From the NCBI GenBank assembly GCA_004144345.1, contig SEEL01000010.1:1-64000 (forward strand): a stretch of DNA of 64,000 nt. Direction: 5' to 3'. Source of the DNA: Hyphomicrobiales bacterium. Its GTDB lineage: Bacteria > Pseudomonadota > Alphaproteobacteria > Rhizobiales > Devosiaceae. Shown here one piece after another: positions 51,376-61,678 of the stretch (within the stretch, counting starts at the first letter, position 1; every line of letters begins with the position of its first letter). Below the pieces are notes generated by a model that searched no databases, had not been told where the DNA came from, and worked only from the letters and a program-made list of their open reading frames with translations. A program made the translations under genes and the position numbers.

Positions 51376-52083
51376 ATGGCTGAGCCCGAGGGCAGGCCCG
51401 GCTTTGCCATGACGCTGGATGAACGCATCGCCCAGCTCGTGACCCTGGTCGGCGGACCGGTGCGGGCGGCCGCGATCATCGGCAAGACGCGCACCCATAT
51501 CGACAATATGCGCAAGCCAAATGCGCCTCTGCGCCTCGACGATGCGCTGGCGCTGGCGCGCGAGGCGGGCGTGACGCTGGACTGGGTGGCGACCGGCTAT
51601 CATGTGCGGCCCGACCTGGCGGAGCGGCCGGACCTCGAGGACGCCTCGGCGACCGGCTTCGGTTCACTGCCGGGCTTTTCGCGGCTGCTGCCGCTCAAGC
51701 CGGAGATGGTGGTGGCCGGCGGGCGCAGCATTGAACGCTGGACGCCGTCGGATATCGCGGTCAGCGCGCAATGGCTCAATAATGCTTTCGGGCTCACCGG
51801 CGACACGGCGCGCTATGCCGCGGCGGGCGATGGCGGGATGGCGCCGCTGATCGGCAAGGGCACGCTGCTGATCGTCGATACGCGGCCGGCGCGCACCCTG
51901 CGGACCGGTCTCTACCTCGTCAATGTCGGCGACGAACTGCTGCCGCGCCGCCTCAACCGGCTGCCCGGTGGCAATGCCGAACTGATCGCCGATGCCGATC
52001 CGCGCTGGCACTATCAGCTGCCGGAGCCGCCCGAACCCGGACCGGAACTCTACCGCATCGTCTGGTCGGGGCAGACGGTCTAG
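51376..52083 (+). CDS. CI/LexA-like repressor with degenerate S24 domain
   Basis: 235 residues from ATG 51376 (alternatives TTG 51370, ATG 51409). N-terminal HTH-like part LDERIAQLVTLVGGPVRAAAIIGKTRTHIDNMRKPNAPLRLDDALALAREAGV. C-terminal S24-type beta fold in GDGGMAPLIGKGTLLIVDTRPARTLRTGLYLVNVGDELLPRRLNRLPGG. The catalytic Ser of the usual GDSM motif is replaced by Gly, and the Lys of VKRL by Arg, so RecA-stimulated self-cleavage is not expected. Two operators just upstream suggest autoregulation. No phage genes surround it. The stop shares CTAG with the ABC ATPase gene. Confidence 0.75.
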   Translation: MAEPEGRPGFAMTLDERIAQLVTLVGGPVRAAAIIGKTRTHIDNMRKPNAPLRLDDALALAREAGVTLDWVATGYHVRPDLAERPDLEDASATGFGSLPGFSRLLPLKPEMVVAGGRSIERWTPSDIAVSAQWLNNAFGLTGDTARYAAAGDGGMAPLIGKGTLLIVDTRPARTLRTGLYLVNVGDELLPRRLNRLPGGNAELIADADPRWHYQLPEPPEPGPELYRIVWSGQTV

Positions 52084-53672
52084 GCGCCGGCCATCGACCG
52101 TTCGAGGCTGGGCGTCGCCGCCAGCAGTTCCTGCGTGTAGGGGTGCTGCGGATCGCGGAACACGTCCTCGGTCTTGCCGCTCTCGACGATCTTGCCCGAT
52201 TTCATCACCAGCACCCGGTCGGTGATCGAACGGACGACGCTGAGATCGTGCGAGATGAAGAGGTAGGAGATTTCGAGCCGGTCCGATAGCTCGGCGAGCA
52301 GGTCGAGGATCTGCGCGCGGATCGAGACGTCGAGCGCCGATACCGCCTCGTCGAGAATGATCAGCGACGGCTCGATGATCAGGGCCCGCGCGATGGCGAT
52401 GCGCTGGCGCTGGCCGCCCGAAAATTCGTGGATGTATTTGTGCGCGTCCGACGGGCTGAGACCGACATCGGTCAGCGCCTTGTCGATGCGCCGCTGGCGC
52501 TCTTCGCCACGCGGTGCCGCGCCGCCGAGCAGATGGAACGGCTCGGTGATCAGCGTATCGACGCGCTGCCGCGGGTTGAACGAACCATAGGGGTCCTGGA
52601 ACACCACCTGCAGCTTGCGGCGCGCTTCGAGGTCGGTGTCGCTGAGCGGCTTGCCGTCGAGCGTGATGGTGCCGGCCTGCACGGCCTCGAGCGCCATCAG
52701 CGCACGGGCGAGGGTGGATTTGCCGCTGCCGCTTTCACCGACAAGGCCGACATTCTCGCCGCGCTCGATGGTGAAGCTGACATCGTCCACGGCGCGGAAG
52801 GCGCCGGCGGGTCCAAACATCCGGGTGGGCGCGATGCGATAATCGCGCACGACGCCGCTGACTTCGAGCACCGGCGGACCGCCGGGCAGGGACGGGTCGC
52901 GTGGCGGCACATGCGAGGACGCCTCGAACAGCGCCTTCGTATAGGGGTGGGCCAGCGTGCGGAACACCTCGCGGGTCGGACCGGCCTCGACCACATCGCC
53001 CTGCCGCATCACGGCGACAGCGTCGGCAAGATCGGCGACCACGGCGAGGTCGTGGGTGATGAACATCAGCCCCATGCCGTCTTCGTCGACGAGGCGGCGC
53101 AGCAATTCGAGTATGCGCGCCTGGGTGGTGACGTCGAGCGCGGTCGTCGGCTCGTCGGCGATCAGCAGTTTTGGCTTAAGCGCGATGGCCGAGGCGATCA
53201 CGACGCGCTGGCGCTGGCCGCCGGACAATTCATGCGGGAAGCGATCGCGCGGGAAGCGGTCGCGGGGCAGGCCGACGCGTTCGAGCACGCGGTCGGCTTC
53301 GGCATAGGCGTCGCGGCGGCTGGCGGCGCCATGGACCAGAATGGTCTCGGCGACCTGGTGGCCGATGGTCTTGAGCGGATCGAGCGCCGTCATCGGCTCC
53401 TGGAACACCATGCCGATTTCGCGGCCGCGGATGGCGTTCATCTCGCGCTCGGATTTCTGCAACAGCTCTTCGCCGTTGAGCAGGATCGAGCCGCCGCGCT
53501 GCGCCGCCTGCGGCAGCAGATTCATCACGCTGAGCGCGGTCATCGACTTGCCCGAGCCGGACTCGCCGATGATGCCGAGCACCTTGCCGGCATCGAGGCT
53601 GAGGTCGATGTCCTTGAGGATTTCGACATCGCCGATCGAGAGGCGCAGATCCTTGATGGTGAGCAGGGTCAT
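52080..53672 (-). CDS. Peptide ABC transporter, fused double ATPase (DppD-DppF type)
   Basis: 530 residues from ATG 53672 holding two ATPase domains in tandem. The first has [26 protein letters not shown] and [12 protein letters not shown]. The second has [25 protein letters not shown] and [12 protein letters not shown]. Each is followed by the OppD/F-type C-terminal extension. It powers import by the two permeases upstream, and the fused form replaces separate D and F subunits. Last gene of the SBP-B-C-DF operon; overlaps the permease gene by four bases. Confidence 0.94.
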   Translation of the reverse strand: MTLLTIKDLRLSIGDVEILKDIDLSLDAGKVLGIIGESGSGKSMTALSVMNLLPQAAQRGGSILLNGEELLQKSEREMNAIRGREIGMVFQEPMTALDPLKTIGHQVAETILVHGAASRRDAYAEADRVLERVGLPRDRFPRDRFPHELSGGQRQRVVIASAIALKPKLLIADEPTTALDVTTQARILELLRRLVDEDGMGLMFITHDLAVVADLADAVAVMRQGDVVEAGPTREVFRTLAHPYTKALFEASSHVPPRDPSLPGGPPVLEVSGVVRDYRIAPTRMFGPAGAFRAVDDVSFTIERGENVGLVGESGSGKSTLARALMALEAVQAGTITLDGKPLSDTDLEARRKLQVVFQDPYGSFNPRQRVDTLITEPFHLLGGAAPRGEERQRRIDKALTDVGLSPSDAHKYIHEFSGGQRQRIAIARALIIEPSLIILDEAVSALDVSIRAQILDLLAELSDRLEISYLFISHDLSVVRSITDRVLVMKSGKIVESGKTEDVFRDPQHPYTQELLAATPSLERSMAGA

Positions 53673-54544
53673 CGGCGACCCCGCTGCAGGCGGGGATCGA
53701 AGATGTCGCGCAGGCCATCGCCCAACAGGTTGAGGCCGAGCACCGTGAGGATGATGCAGAGGCCCGGGATGATGGCGAGATGCGGCGCGAGCGCGATCAG
53801 CGTCTGGCTGTCGGCCAGCATCTTGCCCCAGCTGGGGATCGGCGGCTGCGCGCCGAGGCCGACATAGGCCAGTGCGGCTTCGGCGAGAATGCCGAGCGAG
53901 AACTGGATGGTGATCTGGACCACGAGCGTGTTGAGGATGTTGGGCAGGATGTGTTCGGCCGAGATGCGGGCGGCGCCCTTGCCGGCAACGCGGGCAGACA
54001 GAATGAAGTCGCGGGTCCACAGGCTTATCGCGGCCGCGCGGGTGAGGCGGGCGAAGACGGGGATGTTGAAGATGCCGATGGCGATGACCGCATTGGTGGC
54101 GCTCGGTCCGAAGATGGCGGTGATCAAGACGGCGATCAGCAGGGCCGGGAAGGCGAACACCAGATCGTTGGCGCGCATGATCACTTCATCAAGCAGCGTG
54201 CCGCGCCGCGCCGCGGCCCAGAGGCCGAGCGGCACGCCGATCATGACGCCAAGGCCGACGGCGATTACCGCCACGGCGATGGAGGTGCGGGCGCCCACGA
54301 GGATCATCGAGAACACGTCGCGGCCATACTGGTCGGTGCCGAACCAGTTGGCGGCATTCATGCCCTTGAGCTTGTTGGGGATGTTCTGCGCCGCATAATC
54401 GTAGGGCGTCCACACGAACGAGCCCAGCGCGATGATGACGAAGATGCCGGCAATAATAGCGCCGGCCATGAAGCTGGGCGAGCGCAGCGCCTGGTAGAGC
54501 CAGCCGGCGCGGCGGGTATCGGCGGTGGTTGCGGGCGCGGTCAT
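53669..54544 (-). CDS. Peptide ABC transporter permease, DppC type
   Basis: 291 residues from ATG 54544. N-terminal helix FMAGAIIAGIFVIIALGSFVWTPYD, the OppC N-domain PNKLKGMNAANWFGTDQYGRDVFSMILVGARTSI and five further helices. The permease EAA loop is ARVAGKGAARISAEHILPNILNTLVVQ. Overlaps both neighbours by four bases (ATGA). Confidence 0.94.
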   Translation of the reverse strand: MTAPATTADTRRAGWLYQALRSPSFMAGAIIAGIFVIIALGSFVWTPYDYAAQNIPNKLKGMNAANWFGTDQYGRDVFSMILVGARTSIAVAVIAVGLGVMIGVPLGLWAAARRGTLLDEVIMRANDLVFAFPALLIAVLITAIFGPSATNAVIAIGIFNIPVFARLTRAAAISLWTRDFILSARVAGKGAARISAEHILPNILNTLVVQITIQFSLGILAEAALAYVGLGAQPPIPSWGKMLADSQTLIALAPHLAIIPGLCIILTVLGLNLLGDGLRDIFDPRLQRGRR

Positions 54545-55488
54545 GCGCGCCTCCGCAGCCGCGGGTCGATCGCCACATAGGCGACGTCGACGAGGAAGTT
54601 GACGAGGATCACCGCGAACACCAGCAGCATCACCACCGACTTCACCACGATGAGATCGCGCTGGCCGATGGCCTGGAAGATCAGCCGGCCGAGGCCGGGC
54701 AATGAAAAGACGTTCTCGATGATGATGGTTCCGGCGAGAAGGAAGGCGAATTGCAGGCCGATGATGGTGAGCACCGGGATCAGCGCATTGCGCAGCGCAT
54801 GGCCCCACAGCGCCTGCCGACGGCTGAGGCCGCGGGCGCGGGCCGTGCGGATGTAGTCCTCGTCGAGCGTATCGAGCAGCGCCGAGCGCATGACGCGGGC
54901 GAGGATCGAGGCCTGCGGCAGAGCGAGCGCAATCGAGGGCAGGACGAGCGAGCGGAGGCCGGGCCACAGGCCCTTGTTCCAGCCGCCGAAGCCGCCGGCC
55001 GAGAACCAGTGCAGGGTCACGGCGAAGACGTAGACGAGGATGATGGCGAACCAGAAGTTCGGCACGGCGACGCCGATCTGGGTAACGCCCATGACGCCGA
55101 CATCGGTGAGCGAGTTGCGCTTGGACGCCGCAAGGATGCCGGCCGGGAAGGCGATCAGCAGGGTCAGCGTCAGCGAGATGATGGCGAGCGGCAGCGACAC
55201 GCCGATGCGCTGCATGATCAGTTCGGAGACCGGCACGCGATAGGTGTAGCTGAGGCCGAAATCGCCATGCAGCATGCCGAACAGCCAGTTGAAATAGCGC
55301 AGCAGCGGCGGGGCATCGAGGCCGAGCTGGGTGCGCAGGGCCGCGAGCGTGTCGGGCCGCGCATTCATGCCGAGGATGAACTGCGCCGGATCGCCGGGCA
55401 GCACTTCCATGACAAGGAAGATGATGATGCTGGCAGCCAGCAGGCTCAGGGCAACCGAGAGCAATCGACCGGCGAGAAAACGGATCAT
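54541..55488 (-). CDS. Peptide ABC transporter permease, DppB type
   Basis: 315 residues. DppB start MIRFLAGRLLSVALSLLAASIIIFLVMEVLPGDPAQFILG, middle GDFGLSYTYRVPVSELI, EAA loop ARARGLSRRQALWGHALRNALIPVLTIIGLQFAFLLAGTIIIENVFSLPGLGRL. Six helices. Separated from the SBP gene by 67 bp containing a hairpin. Confidence 0.95.
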   Translation of the reverse strand: MIRFLAGRLLSVALSLLAASIIIFLVMEVLPGDPAQFILGMNARPDTLAALRTQLGLDAPPLLRYFNWLFGMLHGDFGLSYTYRVPVSELIMQRIGVSLPLAIISLTLTLLIAFPAGILAASKRNSLTDVGVMGVTQIGVAVPNFWFAIILVYVFAVTLHWFSAGGFGGWNKGLWPGLRSLVLPSIALALPQASILARVMRSALLDTLDEDYIRTARARGLSRRQALWGHALRNALIPVLTIIGLQFAFLLAGTIIIENVFSLPGLGRLIFQAIGQRDLIVVKSVVMLLVFAVILVNFLVDVAYVAIDPRLRRRA

Positions 55489-55506
55489 TCAGGCGTCGCT
55501 AGAAGC

Positions 55507-55534
55507 GATGGGGAAGCCCGAAGGCTCCCCCATC
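55507..55534 (-). terminator. Intercistronic hairpin between SBP and permease genes
   Basis: GATGGGG-A-AGCC-CGAA-GGCT-C-CCCCATC, an 11-pair stem with one internal mismatch and no T tract. In ABC operons such hairpins usually protect the SBP part of the transcript or reduce read-through, giving more binding protein than permease. Confidence 0.55.
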
Positions 55535-55555
55535 TGAAGGCTAAAGTCCATATCC

Positions 55556-57049
55556 TCACTCGGCCCAGGACAGGGCAGCGAGTTCGGTGATCGGCTGCGG
55601 CGCATTTTCCCACAGGCCCTGGACGTCCTTGTTGGCGACGGTGATGTTGGCGAACTCGAACAGATAGCCGGCGGCGAAATCGTTCGCGAGCTGGCGCTGG
55701 ATGTCCTGCTTGAGCGCGATCTGCTTGGCCGGATCGGTGGTGGCGTTGAGCTGGGTCACCAGCGCGTTGAGCGCGTCAGCCTTGTAGTTGATGTAGTAGC
55801 CGGGCTTGCCGAAGGCGGCGAAGTCATTGGCTTCCACATGGCTGACCATGGTCAGGTCGTAGTCATAGGCGCCCTGGAAGACGTTGGCGATCCAGTCGGC
55901 CCATTCGACATTGGTGATATTGACCGTGATGCCGACATTGGCCAGCTGCTGCTGGATGATCGGCGCGGCGGCGCGGGCATAGGAGGCCGGCGGCACCTTG
56001 AATTCGAGCGTCGGGTTGGGGACGCCCGCTTCGGCGAGCAGGGCCTTGGACTTCTCGGGGTCGAAGTTCGAGATGTCGGTCAGGTCCACGTAAGCCGGAT
56101 CGTTGGGCGGGAAGAAGCTGCCGATCGGGGTGCCGTAGCCGAACTGCGCGCCGTCGATGATCGCCTGGCGATCGATGGCGTGCGACACGGCCTCACGCAC
56201 CTTGATGTTGTCGAGCGGCGGACGGCCATTGTTGTAGGCGAGGATGGTTTCGCCCTGGGTCGTACCGACCAGCACCTGGAGGTTCGGATCCGCCTTGAAC
56301 TGCTCGAGCAGTTCGGGCGCCGGGAAGCCCGAGAACACGTCGACGTCACCCGCCATGACCGCGGCGCTGGCGGCGCTCGGGTCGGAGATGAACTTGAAGG
56401 TGACGTTTTCGAGCGAGGGCTTGTCGCCGGTGTAGTTCGGGTTGGGCACGAGGGTCAGGTGATCGGCCTTCACCCATTCGCCCAGCTGGTAGGGGCCGGT
56501 GCCGACCGGATTGGTCAAATTGGTCTCGGCAGTCTTGGGCGAGACGATCACGGCGTCGCCCCAGCCGAGGCCATAGACGAAATCGCCCTGCGGCTGGGTG
56601 AGGGTGATCTTGACGGTAGCCGGATCGACGACATCGACGGCAGCGATGTTGGTGAACAGCTGCTTCTGCGCGCTCAGCGAGTCCGGCGCGCGGTTGCGGT
56701 CGAGCGTCCACTTGACGTCGTCGGCGGTGAACGGCGTGCCGTCGCTGAAGGTGATGCCCGTCTTGAGATGGAACGTATAGGTCAGGCCGTCCTCGGAGAT
56801 ATCCCAGCTGGTGGCGAGGTCCGGCTGCACGGCGCCGTCCTTATCGATCCGGGTGAGGCCGTTGAAGATGTTCAGCACCGTGACGGTGCGGATCGCGGCG
56901 GGCGCGCCGCCGGTGGTCGGGTCGAGGTTGGTCGGCTCGAGCTGGATACCGATGGTCAGATCGGTCCGCGCCTGGGCGAGGGCCGGCGTGATGGCGGTGG
57001 TGGAAGCGAGGACGCCGGCGAGTGCCAGCAGAAGCAGTGATTTGCGCAT
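55556..57049 (-). CDS. Peptide ABC transporter substrate-binding protein (SBP family 5)
   Basis: 497 residues with signal peptide (LLLALAGVLASTTAITPALAQ). Family-5 motifs: LQPDLATSWDISEDGLTYTFHLKTGITFSDGTPFTADDVKWTLDR, NPVGTGPYQLGEWVKADHLTLVPNPNYTG, and VREAVSHAIDRQAII. Periplasmic receptor for peptides or related solutes. First gene of its transporter operon. The M20 peptidase gene lies 100 bp upstream on the same strand. Confidence 0.95.
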   Translation of the reverse strand: MRKSLLLLALAGVLASTTAITPALAQARTDLTIGIQLEPTNLDPTTGGAPAAIRTVTVLNIFNGLTRIDKDGAVQPDLATSWDISEDGLTYTFHLKTGITFSDGTPFTADDVKWTLDRNRAPDSLSAQKQLFTNIAAVDVVDPATVKITLTQPQGDFVYGLGWGDAVIVSPKTAETNLTNPVGTGPYQLGEWVKADHLTLVPNPNYTGDKPSLENVTFKFISDPSAASAAVMAGDVDVFSGFPAPELLEQFKADPNLQVLVGTTQGETILAYNNGRPPLDNIKVREAVSHAIDRQAIIDGAQFGYGTPIGSFFPPNDPAYVDLTDISNFDPEKSKALLAEAGVPNPTLEFKVPPASYARAAAPIIQQQLANVGITVNITNVEWADWIANVFQGAYDYDLTMVSHVEANDFAAFGKPGYYINYKADALNALVTQLNATTDPAKQIALKQDIQRQLANDFAAGYLFEFANITVANKDVQGLWENAPQPITELAALSWAE

Positions 57050-57149
57050 GACTGTCCCTTCTAGATCGGCCGTTCCGGAGGCCTTGGATGGAAGTCTAGG
57101 ATGCTTTGCGTCCGATAGGGAATGCCCCTTCTTCGCGACAAAACACCAA

Positions 57150-58436
57150 TTACGACCGGCCCAGTAGATTATTCAGCGCCAAAGCCATGACCTTGGCGGA
57201 ATCCAGCATATCGGTGATGCCGACATACTCGTCGGGCTGATGCGCCAGATCGAGGATGCCGGGACCATAGGCAATGCAATTGTGCAGCCGCCCGATGCGG
57301 TCGATGTGCTTCTGGTCATAGGTGCCGGGCGAGACGACATAGTCGGGCGTGAGGCCGAGTACCTCGCCGATCGCCTGATCGACGGCGCGCACCACCGGCG
57401 CATCGCGCTCGGTCATGGTGGGTGGGATGGTCCAGAGGTCGCGCAATTCGTAGCTGAAGCCCGGCCGCGTCGCCTTGAGCTTTTCGAGGAGGTCGACGAC
57501 TTCCTGCCGTACGGCAGCAGGCGTCTCCTCGATCAGATAGCGCCGGTCGATGACGATGCGGGCCGAGTGGGCGACCACGGGCGCGGGGAACCCCGTATAG
57601 CCGGCTTCGGGCTCGGGCTGGCCGCCATGGATGGAATTGATGTTGAGCGTCGATTGCCGCGCCAGAGGCGGCACCACCGGCATGGCGGTCTGGCGTGAGG
57701 CGAGCGCCGGGTAGAGCGTCTCTTCGATTTCGCCGAGCAGCGCCGCCATGTGGCGGATGGCGCTATCGCCGAGGAACGGCATCGAGCCATGGGCGATGCG
57801 GCCATGCGTCTCGATCTCCGCCCACCACACGCCGCGATGACCGAGGCAGATGCGGTTCTTGTTGAGCGGCTCGGGGATGATGACGTGCTGCACGCGCTCG
57901 GGCGAGAAATAGCCCTGTTCGGCCATCCAGGCGACGCCGCCATAGCCGCCGGTTTCTTCGTCGGCGGTGGCGGAGATTTCGATATTGCCGCGGAAATCGG
58001 GGACGACATCGGCAAAGGTTTCGGCGGCGATGATCGAAGCGGCCAGACCGCCCTTCATGTCGCAGGCGCCGCGGCCATAGACCTTGTCGTCCTTCACTTC
58101 GCCGCCGAACGGATCGACGGTCCAGCCGCGGCCGACCTCCACCACGTCATGGTGCGAATTGAAATGCACCGTCTCACCCGGCGAAGCGCCCTCGCGACGG
58201 GCAAGGACGTTCCAGCGCGGATGCTTGTCGCTGTCGCCGCGCGCGCCTTCGGCCCGCAGCAATTCGCAGGTGAAGCCGCGTTTGCGCAGGCGGTTCGCCA
58301 CATACTCGCAGATGTCCCGATAGTAATCGCCCGGCGGATTCACCGTGGGAAAGCGGATCAGATCGGCGGTGAGCGTGACGAGATCGTCGCGGCGGGCGTC
58401 GATCTCGGTACGGAGGCGGTCGGTGATATCGGTCAT
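57150..58436 (-). CDS. M20-family metallopeptidase (ArgE/DapE type)
   Basis: 428 residues. Metal and catalytic sites: HFNSHHDVVEVG, GRGACDMKGGLA (bridging Asp), general-base Glu in TADEETGGYGG and the C-terminal His in ILDLAHQPDEYVGI. The dimerisation (lid) domain lies at about residues 205-315. It hydrolyses amide bonds of N-acyl amino acids or dipeptides. Placed between two peptide importers, it probably processes what they bring in, with the exact substrate unknown. Confidence 0.9.
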   Translation of the reverse strand: MTDITDRLRTEIDARRDDLVTLTADLIRFPTVNPPGDYYRDICEYVANRLRKRGFTCELLRAEGARGDSDKHPRWNVLARREGASPGETVHFNSHHDVVEVGRGWTVDPFGGEVKDDKVYGRGACDMKGGLAASIIAAETFADVVPDFRGNIEISATADEETGGYGGVAWMAEQGYFSPERVQHVIIPEPLNKNRICLGHRGVWWAEIETHGRIAHGSMPFLGDSAIRHMAALLGEIEETLYPALASRQTAMPVVPPLARQSTLNINSIHGGQPEPEAGYTGFPAPVVAHSARIVIDRRYLIEETPAAVRQEVVDLLEKLKATRPGFSYELRDLWTIPPTMTERDAPVVRAVDQAIGEVLGLTPDYVVSPGTYDQKHIDRIGRLHNCIAYGPGILDLAHQPDEYVGITDMLDSAKVMALALNNLLGRS

Positions 58437-58478
58437 GATGGCGCCAGCCTGCGATGCGGCTTGGCGCAGGTCAATGCG

Positions 58479-59270
58479 TCACGCCAGCCGCTTTTCACCG
58501 GCCTCGATCCGAACCGGCAGCACGTTCTCCGGCGGCGGCAGCGGGCACACCGCGAACTGCGTAAAAGCGCAGGGCGGGTTGATGGCCTTGTTGAAGTCGA
58601 GGACGATCGTCTTGTCCGTGACGCTCTCGCCATAGACGAAGCGCGAGGCCGGATAGGTGGTGTCCTTTGAGGTCAGGTCGCGGATGACGAATTGCGGCGC
58701 TTCGGGCGTGCCATGCGTGGCGATCAGTTCGTAATGATGGCCATCCTTGTCGAACACCGCCTTGTGGGTCGCTTCGACTTCGGTGTCGATTTCGCCGGTG
58801 GTGCCGACGGTGAGGCCAAGCGGCGTTTCGAACGGCACCCAGTCGGCAACGATGCGCCAGTTCGGCTTGACGTCGAAATAGCGCAGCGGCTCAAGCTCAT
58901 CCGGCGCGGTGGAATTGGTGTCGCGCACGCGCAAGGCGTTGCGGCCGTTGATGGTGGTGATCTCGAGCAGCAGGCCGGCGAGCAGGAAACGCGGCGGATG
59001 CTTCTTGTCGGGTTCGACCGTGATCGCCGGCGAGCCATCGGCCGGCACGAAGGTGACGCTGCCGGTCGCCGACTGAGTGAGCGTCCCAAGCGATTCCGGC
59101 CCGGCCGCGAGCACGATGTCATTGTCCTCGCCATTGCCGACGGTGACCGTACCGGTTTCGAGCCAGGTGCGGCCGATGATGTTGAGCCAGCCTTCGGGCG
59201 CCTTGAGATTGGCGAGGCGCTTGGCCTTCCAGGCATCGAGCTGGGCGAGGTAGTTGGCGGGGGCGGTCAT
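58479..59270 (-). CDS. DUF1684 domain protein
   Basis: 263 residues matching the DUF1684 pattern: W(K)[83 protein letters not shown], and the end [37 protein letters not shown]. Beta-rich and without a signal peptide, so cytoplasmic. Function unknown. One base separates it from the ATPase gene upstream, and the M20 gene follows 42 bp downstream, so it is embedded in a peptide-uptake operon. Confidence 0.85.
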   Translation of the reverse strand: MTAPANYLAQLDAWKAKRLANLKAPEGWLNIIGRTWLETGTVTVGNGEDNDIVLAAGPESLGTLTQSATGSVTFVPADGSPAITVEPDKKHPPRFLLAGLLLEITTINGRNALRVRDTNSTAPDELEPLRYFDVKPNWRIVADWVPFETPLGLTVGTTGEIDTEVEATHKAVFDKDGHHYELIATHGTPEAPQFVIRDLTSKDTTYPASRFVYGESVTDKTIVLDFNKAINPPCAFTQFAVCPLPPPENVLPVRIEAGEKRLA

Positions 59271-59271
59271 G

Positions 59272-60029
<758 letters not shown>

Positions 60030-60033
<4 letters not shown>

Positions 60034-60836
60034 GCCACACCCTCCAGTGCCGCGTCGAACGCCTGCGCCGCCGCAACCAGCGCTTGTGTGTACGGGTGCT
60101 GCGGCCGGGCGAACACGTCGCCGACGGAACCGGATTCCACGGCGATGCCGCGCTGCAGCACCACGACGCGATCGACCACTTTCGCCACAACCGGCAGATC
60201 GTGGCTGATGAACAGCAACGCCATGCCGCGGTCACGCACCAGACCGTCGAGCAGCTTCAGGATCTCGGCCTGTGTGGTGACATCTAGCGCCGTGGTCGGC
60301 TCGTCCGCAATCAGCACATCGGGCCGGCAGGCGAGCGCCATGGCGATGGCGACGCGCTGGCGCTGGCCGCCGGAGATTTCGTGCGGATAGGCGCGGGCGA
60401 TGCGAACCGGATCGGGCAGCGCGACCTGTTCGAGCAATTCGCCGATGGCCAGATCCAGCGCCCGGCCGCGGAGCGGCTTGCCGTCGCGGGCGGCGCGCCG
60501 CTGCAGCGGTTCGGCGAGCTGCCGGCCGATCCGCATCAGCGGGTCGAGCGCGGTCAGCGGTTCCTGGAACACGGTGGCGGTTACCGTGCCGCGAAGAGAG
60601 TTGAGGGTGCGCTCGCTCGCCCCGATGATCTGTTGGCCCGCAAGCTCGATCGAGCCGGTGGCACTGATGGCTGGCGGCAGGAGGCCGATCGCGGCGAGCG
60701 CTGTCAGCGATTTGCCCGAACCGGACTCGCCGATGAGGCCCAGCCTTTCGCCGGGCGCGAGGGTCAATGACAGATCGCTGACCAGCACAGTTTCGGCGGC
60801 GCGCAGCGTCAGTCCGTTGATGGCGAGGAGGCTCAT
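60030..60836 (-). CDS. Peptide ABC transporter ATPase, DppD type
   Basis: 268 residues. Walker [11 protein letters not shown]-loop [19 protein letters not shown], signature [17 protein letters not shown], Walker [13 protein letters not shown], and [16 protein letters not shown] near the end. Overlaps both neighbours by four bases. Confidence 0.93.
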
Positions 60837-61678
60837 GCGCGGCCCCGCTGCGTCGGGTCGATGAGGCTGCGCAACCCGTCAGCCAGAAGATTGACGCCGA
60901 TGGCGAGGGTGACCAGCGCGAGGCCCGGCGCGATGGCCCCGATGGGCGCGGTGTAGACCGTGCCCTGTGCTTCCTGCAGCAGGCGGCCCCAGCTGGCATT
61001 GGGCGGCGGCGCGCCGAGACCGAGATAGCTGAGCGAGGCTTCGGCAATCACCGCGAGCCCGAATTGCAGCGCGAAATTCACCGCCAGCGTCGGCCAGATG
61101 TTGGGCAGCACATGCTCGATGACGATGGCCGGCCATGAGGCGCCGGAGGTGCGCGCCGCGGTGATGTAGTCGAGCAGTAGCACGCGCTTGGCGAGGATGC
61201 GGGTCAGCCGCGCAACGATGGCGCTGAGCGCAATGCCGAGCGCGAGGATGGCGGTGAAGAGGCTGGCGCTGTCGCTCGCCGCAACCACCAGCATGGCGAT
61301 CAGCAGCGTCGGAAAGGCGATGAGGATGTCGAGTGTCGCCGCCAGGGCATCATCGAGCAGCTTCGTGGCGAAGGCGGCGATGATGCCGATCGTGACGCCG
61401 ATGAGCGCGCCGATCAGCACTGCGCCGCTGCCGACGATCAGCGCGATGCGCGAGCCGATCATCACCTGGGTGAAGAAGTCGCGGCCGAGCCGGTCGGTGC
61501 CGGCCCAATGCTCCCATGAGGGCGGCGAGAGACGGCCACCGGTCATGCTCGAGGGATCGTAGGGCAGCCACACCAGCGTCAGCAGCCCGACGGCCACATG
61601 CAGCCCCACCAGCACGAGGCCGACCCAGAGCGTGAGCGAGGCGCGCGGGCGGCGCGTATCGGCGGCGACGGCGCTCAT
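60833..61678 (-). CDS. Peptide ABC transporter permease, DppC type
   Basis: 281 residues. N-terminal helix LWVGLVLVGLHVAVGLLTLVWLPYDP, OppC N-domain PSWEHWAGTDRLGRDFFTQVMIGSRIALIVG, EAA loop ARTSGASWPAIVIEHVLPNIWPTLAVNFALQFGLAVIAEASLSYLGLG. Six helices. Overlaps the DppB-type gene by four bases. Confidence 0.93.
   Translation of the reverse strand: MSAVAADTRRPRASLTLWVGLVLVGLHVAVGLLTLVWLPYDPSSMTGGRLSPPSWEHWAGTDRLGRDFFTQVMIGSRIALIVGSGAVLIGALIGVTIGIIAAFATKLLDDALAATLDILIAFPTLLIAMLVVAASDSASLFTAILALGIALSAIVARLTRILAKRVLLLDYITAARTSGASWPAIVIEHVLPNIWPTLAVNFALQFGLAVIAEASLSYLGLGAPPPNASWGRLLQEAQGTVYTAPIGAIAPGLALVTLAIGVNLLADGLRSLIDPTQRGRA

Noticed and set aside
51252-52083. Prophage remnant around the S24-like repressor
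   Set aside because: No integrase, structural or lysis genes, and flanking genes are ordinary metabolism.
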